Program-made: the position numbers and the translations under genes
In this document: piece by piece, positions 10,372 to 18,789 of the stretch
Layout of the letters: every line of letters begins with the position of its first letter
Numbering within the stretch: position 1 is the stretch's first letter
The notes under the pieces: generated by a model
The model's database searches: none
What the model was told of the DNA's origin: nothing
The model's input: the letters and a program-made list of their open reading frames with translations, nothing else
Source: Veillonellaceae bacterium
GTDB lineage: Bacteria; Bacillota; Negativicutes; Veillonellales; Veillonellaceae
Direction of reading: 5' to 3'
NCBI GenBank assembly: GCA_900766245.1
Contig: CAAFUR010000015.1
Coordinates: 1 to 64,000 of the forward strand
DNA length: 64,000 bases

Positions 10372-10818
10372 TTATTTAACAATTAATACTGGACATGTGG
10401 AATGACTAGTTACATAACTACTTACACTACCCATAAACAAACCTTTCAAAGGTCCTAATCCACGGCTCCCCATAACAATTAAGTCTGCATCATACTTTTT
10501 AGCTACCGCTAATACTGCAGGTCCAGGAGAACCTACTTCAAAGACGCATTTTACTTTCATATCTGCTGGTACATCTTCTGCGACTTCGCTTAAGATTTTT
10601 TTACCAGTTTCTTCCATATCTTCTGCAATTTGTTCCGATACATAACCACCACTGATTGGAGTTTGGTCAAAGTTAGAAATTGCGGATACAATATTCGCTA
10701 CATGCACCAAAATCAATTCCGCATCATTACGTTTTACAATTGCCAATGCATGTTCTAATGCTCTTTTACCATTTTCCGATCCATCTGCAGGAACAATTAT
10801 TTTTTTATATTCCACCAT
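10372..10818 (-). CDS. Universal stress protein (UspA family)
   Basis: A 148-residue cytoplasmic single-domain Usp. It starts KKIIVPADGSENGKRALEHA and ends with the ATP-binding pattern G-x2-G-x9-G-S (GSRGLGPLKGLFMGS) followed by CPVLIV, so it belongs to the ATP-binding class. The physiological role is not visible in sequence. It is monocistronic, with an AGGAGG site before the ATG and a strong terminator after it. Confidence 0.93.
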   Translation of the reverse strand: MVEYKKIIVPADGSENGKRALEHALAIVKRNDAELILVHVANIVSAISNFDQTPISGGYVSEQIAEDMEETGKKILSEVAEDVPADMKVKCVFEVGSPGPAVLAVAKKYDADLIVMGSRGLGPLKGLFMGSVSSYVTSHSTCPVLIVK

Positions 10819-11120
10819 AGTAAGACCTCCTCCGAATTGTTACTGTGCTACTATGTAACTTGTCTATATCACTAGAATTCGACATAGACTTGAAAATTCC
10901 TTTTCTTTACTCTTATTGTCTCACAAAATTCCAATCTTCGCAAATGAAACTTGCGTCATGATGATATCTTATGGTGTTCTTTGGCTACATTACATTCTGA
11001 AAGAAATGCGCGGCATACATCAACCTTTAGATAGGCGATTTAGTTATGTGAATTAATTAAAGAAAGAGCACGGTATCTTTTTTCGTAGAGTGGCGTTCTC
11101 TATTTGCTGACTAGCAAAGG

Positions 11121-11190
11121 GAAGAACGTGGCACACCTCTCCACAAACTGATACTCCGTTAGGTTTGCTCCGAGGTATGCCACGTTCTTC
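11121..11190 (-). repeat. Hairpin element A (dispersed structured element)
   Basis: Arms at 11121-11139 and 11172-11190 pair over 19 bases. The only non-Watson-Crick position is U-G when read on the minus strand. The 32-base loop, read on the minus strand, is identical to that of element C except at one base, and contains the inner pairing CAAAC/GTTTG. It lies in the gene-poor stretch 10819-11715. Confidence 0.8.
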
Positions 11191-11232
11191 TCGCAATCTA
11201 TGAATTTAGCCAGTAAGAACGCCACTGTATGT

Positions 11233-11570
11233 GGATATACCGTAGTCTTTCGGCTTAGTATAAGTTTGACAAATACAATCGCCTTTACTTCGATATACCT
11301 GCCGCGCCTTTCTTACTACCTCCTAAAGTAGCAAAAGAACTCCTACAAGAGTATATCTTGCCACTGCGTTTCTAAGGAAAGGCTTACTATATTTGTGATG
11401 GAATATACCGTGCTTTTTCGGCTTAGTGTAAATTTGCTAATAAAATTGCCTTCACCACTACACTTCCTTCCATATATGTCCACGCTTTTCTTACTGTACC
11501 CTAAAGTGGCAAAAGAACACCTACAAGAGTATATCCTACCACTGCATTTCTAGGGAGGGGTGTGACTGTA
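11233..11570. repeat. Diverged tandem duplication, unit about 165 bp
   Basis: Two copies, about 11233-11390 and 11400-11570. Both start GGA-ATATACCG and share CTTTTTCGGCTTAGT-like, CTAAAGT-GCAAAAGAAC and CTACAAGAGTATATC blocks; the middle has diverged. On the plus strand the shared 3' part reads in both copies as V-A-K-E-x-L-Q-E-Y-I-L-P-L-x-F followed by a stop, with some silent differences, but upstream frames are broken. It could be a duplicated gene remnant or a non-coding repeat. Apart from this, element A and a GAGCACGG motif near 11069, the 10819-11715 stretch holds nothing I can assign. Confidence 0.65.
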
Positions 11571-11715
11571 TTCTTCTTGTAATATATATCTTTAAAACTC
11601 AAGAATTGCAATTACCAGTATCTCAAAATTTTAGTTCTATACTTAATTCTATATATGCACTTTTACATTATGTTCCTCAAAGTTATAAGAAATAAACTCA
11701 TAAAAGCGTATATTC

Positions 11716-12924
11716 TTATTTTAGTCGAATTAATGACAGTAAAATAGCTCCGATGATTGGAGAGATAGATAGTGCCATTAAGGCTGTTTGGTAATTGCCT
11801 GTAGCTGTTAGTACTGTGGACAAGATGATAGGTGCTGTGAGGGCGCCAATTTGGTTAAACAAGTTCACGAATCCTGCTGTGGTGCCTCTTAGTTCTGGTG
11901 GTGCTGCTTGGATAATGATAGCATTGGTTAATGGGCTATACATAAAAGCTCCCATACCTAATAGGGGTGCTGTAATGTATAACATATCTGGATTACTTGT
12001 GTTCGCAAAGATTAGTAAGGCTGGAGAGAATAGGAACATAACGATGGCCGCCAAATAGTTTCTTGGCAAAGAAATTCTATCAGAAATGAATCCAATGGTC
12101 GGTTTGGCAATCACTGCCGCAATACCATAAATACTCATAATAGCACCTGCAAAGATAGGTGTCACATGCAATTGTTTCACTAAATACAAGTTAGCCCAAG
12201 TGGTAACTCCCCAAGTAGTACCTGTTGCGAAAAATCCCATCACTGCTAACAATAAAATGTTGCGGTTGGTTCCTACAAAACGTAAACTTTGTGCTAACGA
12301 CATGGACTGTTGCCCTGTTCCCTGCGTTTCTTCTGTTTGGCCTTTTCTGAAAGCTTGTACTTCTTTCACCGTAAACAAAGCTAAAAAGAATACTAGTAAT
12401 GGCAATAAAGCGGTAATTAAAAATGCCATTTGCCATCCGTAATGGACAGCCACAAATGGTGCATATCCGTTGACCACGGTAATCCCAAAGGATGTACAAC
12501 TCATGAAAATACCTACAGCTGTACCACGTTGTTCTGCACTGAAATGCTCTCCAATGGCTTTCAAACAAGCAGATTGCACAGGGCCTGATACAATACCTAA
12601 TAAGAAACGCAATACTAAGCCATATTCATAACTTTGGACAGTACTCATAAGCCCTGTTACAATGGCCATAGCCACTAAACTTCCTAGAATGGATTTACGA
12701 TAGCCAAATCGATCTGCTAACAAACCACCTGGCAATACAGTCAATGCATAGCCAAAATAGAAAGCTGTTAAATACGACGTTCCTTGCTGTGCTGTAAAAT
12801 GCAACGCTTCATTCACAATAGGCATCAACGATGACCATGATAAGCGCATGACAAAACTTAATAAAAATGTTAACCACAAAGTCAGCAGTATACCTGTTTG
12901 TGTAAGAGTAAACCCCTTTTTCAT
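11716..12924 (-). CDS. Major facilitator superfamily transporter
   Basis: A 402-residue inner-membrane protein with 12 predicted helices. Helix 2-3 loop GGLLADRFGYRKS is the MFS signature (G-x-L-a-D-r-x-G-r-k/r), and a related repeat appears after helix 8 (KPTIGFISDRIS). The general sequence resembles organic-anion or oxalate/sialate-type MFS carriers (ACS branch), but the substrate is not determined. The start at 12922-12924 is chosen because AGGAGG precedes it; the frame extends 24 codons further with no such site. It stands alone. Confidence 0.88.
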   Translation of the reverse strand: MKKGFTLTQTGILLTLWLTFLLSFVMRLSWSSLMPIVNEALHFTAQQGTSYLTAFYFGYALTVLPGGLLADRFGYRKSILGSLVAMAIVTGLMSTVQSYEYGLVLRFLLGIVSGPVQSACLKAIGEHFSAEQRGTAVGIFMSCTSFGITVVNGYAPFVAVHYGWQMAFLITALLPLLVFFLALFTVKEVQAFRKGQTEETQGTGQQSMSLAQSLRFVGTNRNILLLAVMGFFATGTTWGVTTWANLYLVKQLHVTPIFAGAIMSIYGIAAVIAKPTIGFISDRISLPRNYLAAIVMFLFSPALLIFANTSNPDMLYITAPLLGMGAFMYSPLTNAIIIQAAPPELRGTTAGFVNLFNQIGALTAPIILSTVLTATGNYQTALMALSISPIIGAILLSLIRLK

Positions 12925-13161
12925 GTAATACCTCCTATGGAATACCACAAACCTATTTATACAATATAATCTGCATAAAATTATAACATATATCACCTAG
13001 TTTCACACCAGTATTCTTTCACTCTACTTTGACTGATTTCATAGCATAACTTTATCATGACCATACAATAGTGCAGACTGATCTCATAACATCCTATCCT
13101 TCAGAATACTTGAACAAAAGCATCTCTAAAATAAGCACCACAAGTATACATCATATTCTGA

Positions 13162-13191
13162 TTGACAAAAGGTCTAGTTCAATGATAGACT
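13162..13191 (+). promoter_or_regulatory. Predicted promoter of tRNA-Ser
   Basis: Consensus TTGACA (13162-13167) with TAGACT (13186-13191) 18 bases further on, about 20 bases before the tRNA 5' end. Confidence 0.55.
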
Positions 13192-13210
13192 ATAACTAGT
13201 TTTTATATTT

Positions 13211-13299
13211 GGAGAGGTGTCCGAGTGGTTTAAGGAGCTGGTCTTGAAAACCAGTGACTCCGCAAGGGGCCGTGGGTTCGAATCCCACCCTCTCCGCCA
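13211..13299 (+). tRNA. tRNA-Ser (anticodon TGA)
   Basis: A complete cloverleaf with acceptor arms GGAGAGG/CCTCTCC, a long variable arm typical of serine tRNAs (GACTCCGCAAGGGGCC), T arm GTGGGTTCGAATCCCAC and anticodon stem CTGGT/ACCAG around the loop CTTGAAA. The anticodon TGA is at 13245-13247. The discriminator is G and CCA is encoded at 13297-13299. Confidence 0.98.
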
Positions 13300-13303
13300 C
13301 AGT

Positions 13304-13336
13304 AAGCTGTTATCAACATGATAACAGCTTTTTCTT
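13304..13336 (+). terminator. Terminator of tRNA-Ser
   Basis: AAGCTGTTATCA and TGATAACAGCTT form a 12-bp perfect stem with a three-base loop, followed by TTTCTTTT. It begins five bases after the encoded CCA. Confidence 0.9.
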
Positions 13337-13342
13337 TTCCCG

Positions 13343-13423
13343 CAGAATCGCAGTTATGCGTAGTAGCCTCGTGGCGTACCTTCCTACCTAAATTATACAA
13401 ACACAAGAAGAGCACGGTGTGCT
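13343..13423. repeat. 81-bp direct repeat, copy 1
   Basis: Starts CAGAATCGCAGTTATGCG and ends GAGCACGGTGTGCT. It is about 88 percent identical by eye to copy 2 at 13554-13633. The two copies flank hairpin element B. Confidence 0.75.
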
Positions 13424-13478
13424 GTAAACAAACTATGATAATGTCACGTTCATTTATATCATAATTACATATGCCCTA

Positions 13479-13547
13479 AAAGAGCACGGCATGTTCCTGA
13501 AGAAACATTATGAAATACCGTTTCTGAAGGAATGTGCCGTGCTCTTT
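13479..13547 (+). repeat. Hairpin element B (dispersed structured element)
   Basis: Arms at 13479-13497 and 13529-13547 pair over 19 bases; the two non-Watson-Crick positions are U-G and G-U on the plus strand. The 31-base loop holds an inner stem AGAAAC/GTTTCT around ATTATGAAATACC. The loop equals that of element D except for one compensatory base-pair change. Confidence 0.8.
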
Positions 13548-13553
13548 CCCCCA

Positions 13554-13633
13554 CAGAATCGTAGTTATGCGTAGTACCTCGTGGCGTGCCTTCCTACCTA
13601 AATGACACAACCACAAGAAGAGCACGGTGTGCT
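13554..13633. repeat. 81-bp direct repeat, copy 2
   Basis: Matches 13343-13423 (CAGAATCGTAGTTATGCG ... GAGCACGGTGTGCT) with a one-base deletion and a few substitutions. It starts seven bases after element B. The 13300-13856 stretch has no gene I can support; it holds the tRNA terminator, these repeats and elements B and C. Confidence 0.75.
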
Positions 13634-13720
13634 CCCCCCTTGAGCACCCACCCGAAAGAAAGGCACAAACCTGCTACTTCCATATGTCACATTCGTTTAC
13701 TATCAAGTATCATCTATGCT

Positions 13721-13790
13721 AAAGAGAGCGATATACTCCGGAGCAAACCTAACGTAGTATCAGTTTGTGGAGGAGTATATCGCTCTCTTT
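13721..13790 (+). repeat. Hairpin element C (dispersed structured element)
   Basis: Arms at 13721-13739 and 13772-13790 pair perfectly over 19 bases. The 32-base loop (13740-13771) matches the loop of element A at 31 positions and contains the inner stem CAAAC (13744-13748) with GTTTG (13763-13767). It could also end transcripts coming from either side. Confidence 0.8.
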
Positions 13791-13856
13791 CCTTTATATA
13801 TATTATTATCGAATGTGACAAACCGCTATTAAGGTTTGTCATATTCTTTCCTAGTG

Positions 13857-15134
13857 CTAATCTTTGAGTTCCTCATTCCATAGTCCTGTTTTACGGAAAA
13901 TAGCAAATAGAATGCTCAACAAGATAGCTGTTACTGTTGCCAATCCCATACCTTGTAATACAACTGGACCGATAGCTAATTTAGCACCGCTCAAGCCAAT
14001 AACTAGTACTACAGATGTTAAGATTAGATTAGAAGATTTTGTATAATCCACTTTACGTTCTACCAACATACGTAAACCAGAAGCAGCGATGATACCGAAT
14101 AGTAAAATACTTACACCGCCCATAACTGGAACTGGAATGGCATGGATTAAGGCTGCTATTTTACCAATGAAAGAGAACAAGATAGCGAGCACTGCTGCAC
14201 CAGCGATAACGAAGGTACTGAATACACGTGTAATTGCCATTACACCAATATTTTCTCCATATGTTGTATTTGGTGTAGCACCGAATAAACCGGACAATAC
14301 ATTAGACACACCGTCTGCAAATAAAGAACGGCTCAAGCCTGGATCTTTCATTAAATCACGACCTACAATATTACTTGTAACTACAATGTGACCCACGTGT
14401 TCTGCAAACACTACGAATAATGCTGGCATAATCATCAAGATAGCATTGATATCAAATTCTGGTTCATAGAAGTGTGGAAGTGCAAACCATGGTGCATTCG
14501 CTACATTAGTGAAGTCTACTACTCCCATAATCGCAGCCGCTACATAGCCAGATACTACGCCAATTAATACTGGAATTACCGCAAAAAATCCACGGAATAA
14601 TACAGTACCTAGGATAGTCACTGCTAAGGAGAATAAGGATAAGAATAGCGCTTGTTCATGGGTCATCCCAAATGTTTGCCATTGATCTCCAATGATACCT
14701 GCCATGCCCATTGCTACAGGAGCCACTTCTAAACCGATAACCGCAACAATAGCGCCCATCGCTGCTGGCGGGAACAATGTATCAATCCATTTAATACCAA
14801 TGAATTTTACTAGTAAAGCCAATAGCATAAAGGACACACCAAAAGCAATGAAACCACCTTGCGCTGCTCCATAGGTCATACCAGATGCTACTACAGCACC
14901 TACGGGTCCAATGAACGCAAAGCTAGAGCCTAAATAGGAAGGAATCTTTCCTTGACAAATTAGTACATATAAAATAGTACCAATACCGTTCATAAATAAG
15001 GACGTAGCTGGATCAACTTTCAATAAGAATGGTACTAATACTGTGGCCCCGAACATAGCAAATAAATGCTGGAAACTAAGTGGTAATAACTTAGCGAAAG
15101 ACGGGCGTTCGTGAACATCAATAAAATCTTTCAT
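13857..15134 (-). CDS. uraA: Uracil permease (NCS2 family)
   Basis: Inner-membrane uracil:proton symporter, 425 residues, 14 hydrophobic segments expected for the UraA fold. Key residues of E. coli UraA are conserved: E245 and H249 in FAEHVGHIVV (E241 and H245 in E. coli) and E294 in TYGENIGVMA (E290). The N-terminus QHLFAMFGATVLVP is typical. It begins 36 bases after ftsW with a weak AAAGAG site. No pyr genes or PyrR leader are adjacent. The match to UraA rather than xanthine/uric acid carriers is good. Confidence 0.92.
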   Translation of the reverse strand: MKDFIDVHERPSFAKLLPLSFQHLFAMFGATVLVPFLLKVDPATSLFMNGIGTILYVLICQGKIPSYLGSSFAFIGPVGAVVASGMTYGAAQGGFIAFGVSFMLLALLVKFIGIKWIDTLFPPAAMGAIVAVIGLEVAPVAMGMAGIIGDQWQTFGMTHEQALFLSLFSLAVTILGTVLFRGFFAVIPVLIGVVSGYVAAAIMGVVDFTNVANAPWFALPHFYEPEFDINAILMIMPALFVVFAEHVGHIVVTSNIVGRDLMKDPGLSRSLFADGVSNVLSGLFGATPNTTYGENIGVMAITRVFSTFVIAGAAVLAILFSFIGKIAALIHAIPVPVMGGVSILLFGIIAASGLRMLVERKVDYTKSSNLILTSVVLVIGLSGAKLAIGPVVLQGMGLATVTAILLSILFAIFRKTGLWNEELKD

Positions 15135-15170
15135 GGTTCATCTCTTTCTGTGTGAATCACACTTAAAACA

Positions 15171-16571
15171 TTAAGACTTAGGTTGAAACCGATGACGCGT
15201 TTCTTCACCAATGGATGGTAAATGACGAGTCGTTCCAATTTGTTTGCGTGCATATTCATTGCGACGCGCAATATTTAATAATATCCCTATGACAGCAAAG
15301 TTCGTTACCAATGAGGAACCGCCATAACTAATAAATGGCAAGGGAACCCCTGTTACCGGCACTAAACCTACCACCATAGCAATATTAAAAAATGCTTGAA
15401 TAGTAATAAAAAATGTAAGTCCTATCGCTAATATTTGGCCTAATACATCTCTAGATTGACGAGCAATGGACAGGCCATATTTCGTAAACCACAAGAAGAA
15501 AAAAGCTACCAAGCAAACGCCTACAAAGCCAAATTCTTGAGAGAAAATCGAAAAGGCAAAGTCTGTATGAGCTTCTGGCAAGTAATTATATTTAGAAATC
15601 CCTTTCGTAAATCCTTCTCCCAAAAATCCACCAAGAGACACGCTCAATATACTTTGCGTCACTTGGTATCCATTGACCGTTGTATCTGACCAAGGATCAT
15701 AAAAGGCTACTACGCGCAGCCAACGATATTCTGTGTAGCGAACCAACAGATATGCAATGACACTGAGTAGGAAAAATACTACGCCCAAATATTTCCAATC
15801 CGATTTTCGATAGCCTACGCAAAAGGTCATTACCGTAGGAAATAATAAAATCAGAATCGCGGTTCCCATATCTGGCTGAAACATAGTAATCACAGCATAT
15901 AGAATAGGCACAGCAAAGGCAGATGGCAATAGCAAGTTTGGATGTAATTTCCCAGGAGTCCCTCGAACCCCTTTCCATAATCTATTGATTTGAGATATGA
16001 CAAAGGCCCATACATTCCAAAGCCACCGCAAGCCTTTATATTGTCCCCATTGATGAGGTTCAAATAAATACATAATGCCTCGCTTTTTCACTTGTTTATC
16101 AATACGATATGCTGCCCAAAGCATGGCTGCTAACTTCGCAAATTCCGACGGTTGTAATGTCAATCCTAAAGGTAAACTAATCCAACGGCGAGCCCCGTTC
16201 GCCCCATGTCCAAGAAACGGTATAAAAACGACACCCATGAGGATAAGTACAATTACCAATAATTTACGTTGTACTTTAGGATCTCCCCATCTACGATAGT
16301 CAAAACGATAGAAGCCCCAAGCTACAAAAAAGCCTACTCCCAAGAATAGCGCTTGCTTACCTAATAGAAGCCAAAATGGTTGCCAATTGTCACCCCCATG
16401 TAGGGTCGTCGTATAGGTTGCACTATAGCCATTCAAAAAGCCTATTAATATAATCCCAAAGAGAGGAACTAATATGCCCTGTCCATCATGTTTGATAATG
16501 CTCTTATAAAGGGCTTTTACTTGCTGAAATATGCTGAGATTTTTGTTAGGTAAACTACTATTCTCCTGCAT
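15171..16571 (-). CDS. ftsW: SEDS-family peptidoglycan polymerase, FtsW-like
   Basis: Polytopic glycosyltransferase that polymerises lipid II for septal wall. At 466 residues it has about ten helices. Diagnostic motifs are GANGARRWISLPLGLTLQPS followed by EFAKL, LPEAHTDFAFSIFSQEFGF with the catalytic Asp of SEDS enzymes, and the C-terminal PFISYGGSSLVTN. An insert of about 60 residues (after the PSEFAKL helix, containing LFEPHQWGQYKG) makes it longer than usual. RodA is a possible alternative; LPEAHTDF favours FtsW. Its start overlaps the end of trmB by 14 bases. Confidence 0.85.
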   Translation of the reverse strand: MQENSSLPNKNLSIFQQVKALYKSIIKHDGQGILVPLFGIILIGFLNGYSATYTTTLHGGDNWQPFWLLLGKQALFLGVGFFVAWGFYRFDYRRWGDPKVQRKLLVIVLILMGVVFIPFLGHGANGARRWISLPLGLTLQPSEFAKLAAMLWAAYRIDKQVKKRGIMYLFEPHQWGQYKGLRWLWNVWAFVISQINRLWKGVRGTPGKLHPNLLLPSAFAVPILYAVITMFQPDMGTAILILLFPTVMTFCVGYRKSDWKYLGVVFFLLSVIAYLLVRYTEYRWLRVVAFYDPWSDTTVNGYQVTQSILSVSLGGFLGEGFTKGISKYNYLPEAHTDFAFSIFSQEFGFVGVCLVAFFFLWFTKYGLSIARQSRDVLGQILAIGLTFFITIQAFFNIAMVVGLVPVTGVPLPFISYGGSSLVTNFAVIGILLNIARRNEYARKQIGTTRHLPSIGEETRHRFQPKS

Positions 16572-17232
16572 CTGTCATATCACTTCCTTTAGCTGGCTTA
16601 ATCGCCTCTAAGCGGAAAATCGGTTGCCCTTTGGCACTGAACTTTTCTTCATATTCTGTGCGTACATTCGGCATATCCGTACTATGTAAATCGTAACTCA
16701 CATTCTTTAATGTCCACCCTGAATTTTTAAACTCTTCTAAGGAGAACATAAATAAACCTTCATTATCTGTTTTAAAATGGATTTCTCCATTCTCTTTCAA
16801 CAATCGTGCATATCTATCTAAGAAGGTATGGTAGGTCAAACGACGCTTCGCATGCTTTGCTTTTGGCCAAGGATCACAGAAGTTGATATAGAAACGGTCT
16901 ACCTCACCTGGTGCCACTACCTCTTCAATACCTGCAATATCAAATAAACTAACTTTACCATTCTCTGCTTTTTGTTCATACAATTTTTGAGCCGCGTAAT
17001 ATAGCACGCCAATTTGTACTTCAAAACCAACAAAATTCGCTTCTGGATGTGCTTCACACATGCCAGCAATGAACTTACCTTTTCCCGTTCCTAGCTCCAT
17101 ATATAATGGTTTAGACGGATCTGCAAAACTTTCACGCCATTTTCCCTTGAAAACTTCGTGATTCTCTAGTACAGTATATGTATTATATTCTAGGATTGCT
17201 TCATCAATCCACGGCTTTCTACGTAAACGCAT
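16558..17232 (-). CDS. trmB: tRNA (guanine-N7-)-methyltransferase
   Basis: SAM-dependent enzyme methylating G46 in the variable loop of tRNAs. The start at 17230-17232 is preferred (AAGGAG site, and MRLRRKPWIDEAI is the usual TrmB start); the frame extends 23 codons upstream with no ribosome-binding site. The 224-residue protein has the SAM-binding MELGTGKGKF, the FCDPWPKAKHAKRRLT motif and the C-terminal VRTEYEEKFSAKGQPI. It overlaps ftsW downstream by 14 bases and is divergent from queC. Confidence 0.95.
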   Translation of the reverse strand: MRLRRKPWIDEAILEYNTYTVLENHEVFKGKWRESFADPSKPLYMELGTGKGKFIAGMCEAHPEANFVGFEVQIGVLYYAAQKLYEQKAENGKVSLFDIAGIEEVVAPGEVDRFYINFCDPWPKAKHAKRRLTYHTFLDRYARLLKENGEIHFKTDNEGLFMFSLEEFKNSGWTLKNVSYDLHSTDMPNVRTEYEEKFSAKGQPIFRLEAIKPAKGSDMTDAGE

Positions 17233-17334
17233 ACTATCTCCTTTTATAACAATCTTATCCTTACTATTATAGTACATCATCTGTTCTATGTCAGTACTCA
17301 CTTATAATTTTTTTATTTCTATGAAAGGTTTCCT

Positions 17335-18024
17335 ATGAAAGCATTAGTATTATCCAGCGGCGGTGTAGATTCCACCACCTGCTTAGCCATGGCTATCGAT
17401 GCCCTCGGCACAGACAACGTAAGTGCCCTTTCTATTTGGTATGGACAAAAACACAAAAAAGAATTAGATTCCGCTAAGGCTATTGCCAACTATTATAGTG
17501 TGCCTCATTATGAATTAGACCTCACCCAAGTCATGTCATATTCTAACTCATCTTTACTTTCCAATTCTACTGAAAGCATCGATCACCGCACATATGGTGA
17601 ACAAATTGTAGAAAACGGTTCAGTGTCCACCTATGTGCCGTTCCGCAATGGTCTCATCCTCTCCATGGCAGCTAGTTTAGCTCTTAGCCTCTATCCTGAT
17701 GAGGAAGTGACCATTTATATCGGTGCTCATGCTGATGATGCTGCGGGCAATGCCTATCCAGACTGCCGACCTGACTTTAATCACCACATGAATGAAGCCA
17801 TTCACATTGGATCCTACAACAAAGTCCGCCTCTATGCACCTCTGAATACAATGAATAAAACACAAGTTGTACAAGAGGGCTTACGATTACAAGTACCGTA
17901 TCATCTCACATGGTCTTGCTACGAAGGTGGAGACACTCCTTGTCACACCTGTGGAACTTGCCGTGATAGAGAACAAGCATTCACAGATAATGGTGTGATA
18001 GATCCTTTACTATCACATATATAA
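17335..18024 (+). CDS. queC: 7-cyano-7-deazaguanine synthase
   Basis: Converts 7-carboxy-7-deazaguanine to preQ0 in queuosine biosynthesis. PP-loop ATPase motif SSGGVDST is at residues 7-14, and the C-terminal zinc site is formed by cysteines in SCYEGGDTPCHTCGTCRDR. Length (229 residues) is normal. AAAGG lies before the ATG. The usual partners queD, queE and folE are not adjacent and no preQ1 riboswitch was seen in the 100-base gap to trmB, so the pathway must be completed elsewhere. Confidence 0.96.
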   Translation: MKALVLSSGGVDSTTCLAMAIDALGTDNVSALSIWYGQKHKKELDSAKAIANYYSVPHYELDLTQVMSYSNSSLLSNSTESIDHRTYGEQIVENGSVSTYVPFRNGLILSMAASLALSLYPDEEVTIYIGAHADDAAGNAYPDCRPDFNHHMNEAIHIGSYNKVRLYAPLNTMNKTQVVQEGLRLQVPYHLTWSCYEGGDTPCHTCGTCRDREQAFTDNGVIDPLLSHI

Positions 18025-18028
18025 ATCA

Positions 18029-18068
18029 CAAAAAGCTATTCACTCCTATCGGAATGAATAGCTTTTAT
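18029..18068. terminator. Bidirectional terminator between queC and the PepSY gene
   Basis: AAAAGCTATTCA and TGAATAGCTTTT (18031-18042 and 18055-18066) pair perfectly over 12 bases. The TAA stop of the minus-strand PepSY gene (18065-18067) lies inside the right arm, so both convergent genes share the structure. Confidence 0.85.
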
Positions 18069-18712
18069 TCTTCTTTCGTCACTTCGATAACCTGACTAGA
18101 ATTGGCATCAATCGTTACATGCATCGTATCACCATGCATATCCAGTACCATATGGTATCGAGCAACATATCCTTTTGTTTCTAATTCCCAACGTATTAAA
18201 CGAGCTCCACTACCCAGCATAGTAATAGCTACCTCTTTTGCTTCCTCTGGGTTAATGAGATTTCCCAAATCAATGGCTGCAGATTCAACCATCGGTTCAC
18301 GAGCCTCACCTACATTGGTCTGTAACACCTGCCCTGTTGTGGCATCTATGGTCACACTATGACCAGCTTCTGAGGATACTCCGGCTACCTCGTAGCTTTT
18401 GCGTCCATCTTGTGTTTCAAATGTTATCCCTTTCACTTGTGCTGTTGGATATTGTTTCTTGTATAGATTGACAGCCCCCTTGGCATCTACAAGGATTGAA
18501 TCTGATCCCTCTTTCGTATCTGAACTTTGCGGATCAGTAGATACAACTTTTACTTCTGGCAAGGGAACTTTCTTCAATGTGATCTGCGTTCCATCTACCA
18601 TTGTTGTCATAGAAATCGACTCATTTTCAGTACAACATGAATACCAAGAAATTGACCCTACCGAAACAATGGCACAAATACTTAGGATACTTATAAGCAT
18701 CTTTCGTCTCAT
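18065..18712 (-). CDS. Secreted PepSY-domain protein
   Basis: A 215-residue protein with an N-terminal membrane/signal segment (MRRKMLISILSICAIVSVGS) followed by two PepSY-like repeats: DAKGAVNLYKKQYPTAQVKG with ATTGQVL, and NPEEAKEVAITMLGSGARLI with DANSSQVI. PepSY domains are often protease inhibitors or chaperone-like modules near the envelope. The start at 18710-18712 follows an AAGGATG site; an ATG nine codons upstream has none. Two adjacent cysteines follow the signal segment (YSCC), so lipidation is possible but the lipobox is poor. Confidence 0.75.
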   Translation of the reverse strand: MRRKMLISILSICAIVSVGSISWYSCCTENESISMTTMVDGTQITLKKVPLPEVKVVSTDPQSSDTKEGSDSILVDAKGAVNLYKKQYPTAQVKGITFETQDGRKSYEVAGVSSEAGHSVTIDATTGQVLQTNVGEAREPMVESAAIDLGNLINPEEAKEVAITMLGSGARLIRWELETKGYVARYHMVLDMHGDTMHVTIDANSSQVIEVTKEE

Positions 18713-18789
18713 ATTACATCCTTTATATACACTAATCAATTTCTAAATTAGTATACACTATAATTATGAACGTAATATGAACCAATTAC

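Noticed and set aside
11100..11300. Open minus-strand frame through element A
   Set aside because: It has no ATG, and the same frame in element C contains a TAG within the conserved loop, so conservation is better explained by RNA structure than by a protein.
12191..12568. 125-codon minus-strand frame inside the MFS gene
   Set aside because: Frame shadow of the transporter; composition is Cys/Arg-rich and no family is recognisable.
13230..13415. Minus-strand frame ending in GGEGGIRTHGPLRSHWFSRPAP
   Set aside because: This is the well-known false ORF made by reading antisense through a serine tRNA gene; it overlaps the tRNA at 13211-13299 and the 81-bp repeat.
11121..13790. CRISPR array
   Set aside because: The repeated hairpins are not regularly spaced, have no spacers of constant length and no cas genes are present.
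15171..16571. RodA instead of FtsW
   Set aside because: LPEAHTDF and the arrangement before the last helices fit FtsW better, although the 60-residue insert leaves some doubt.
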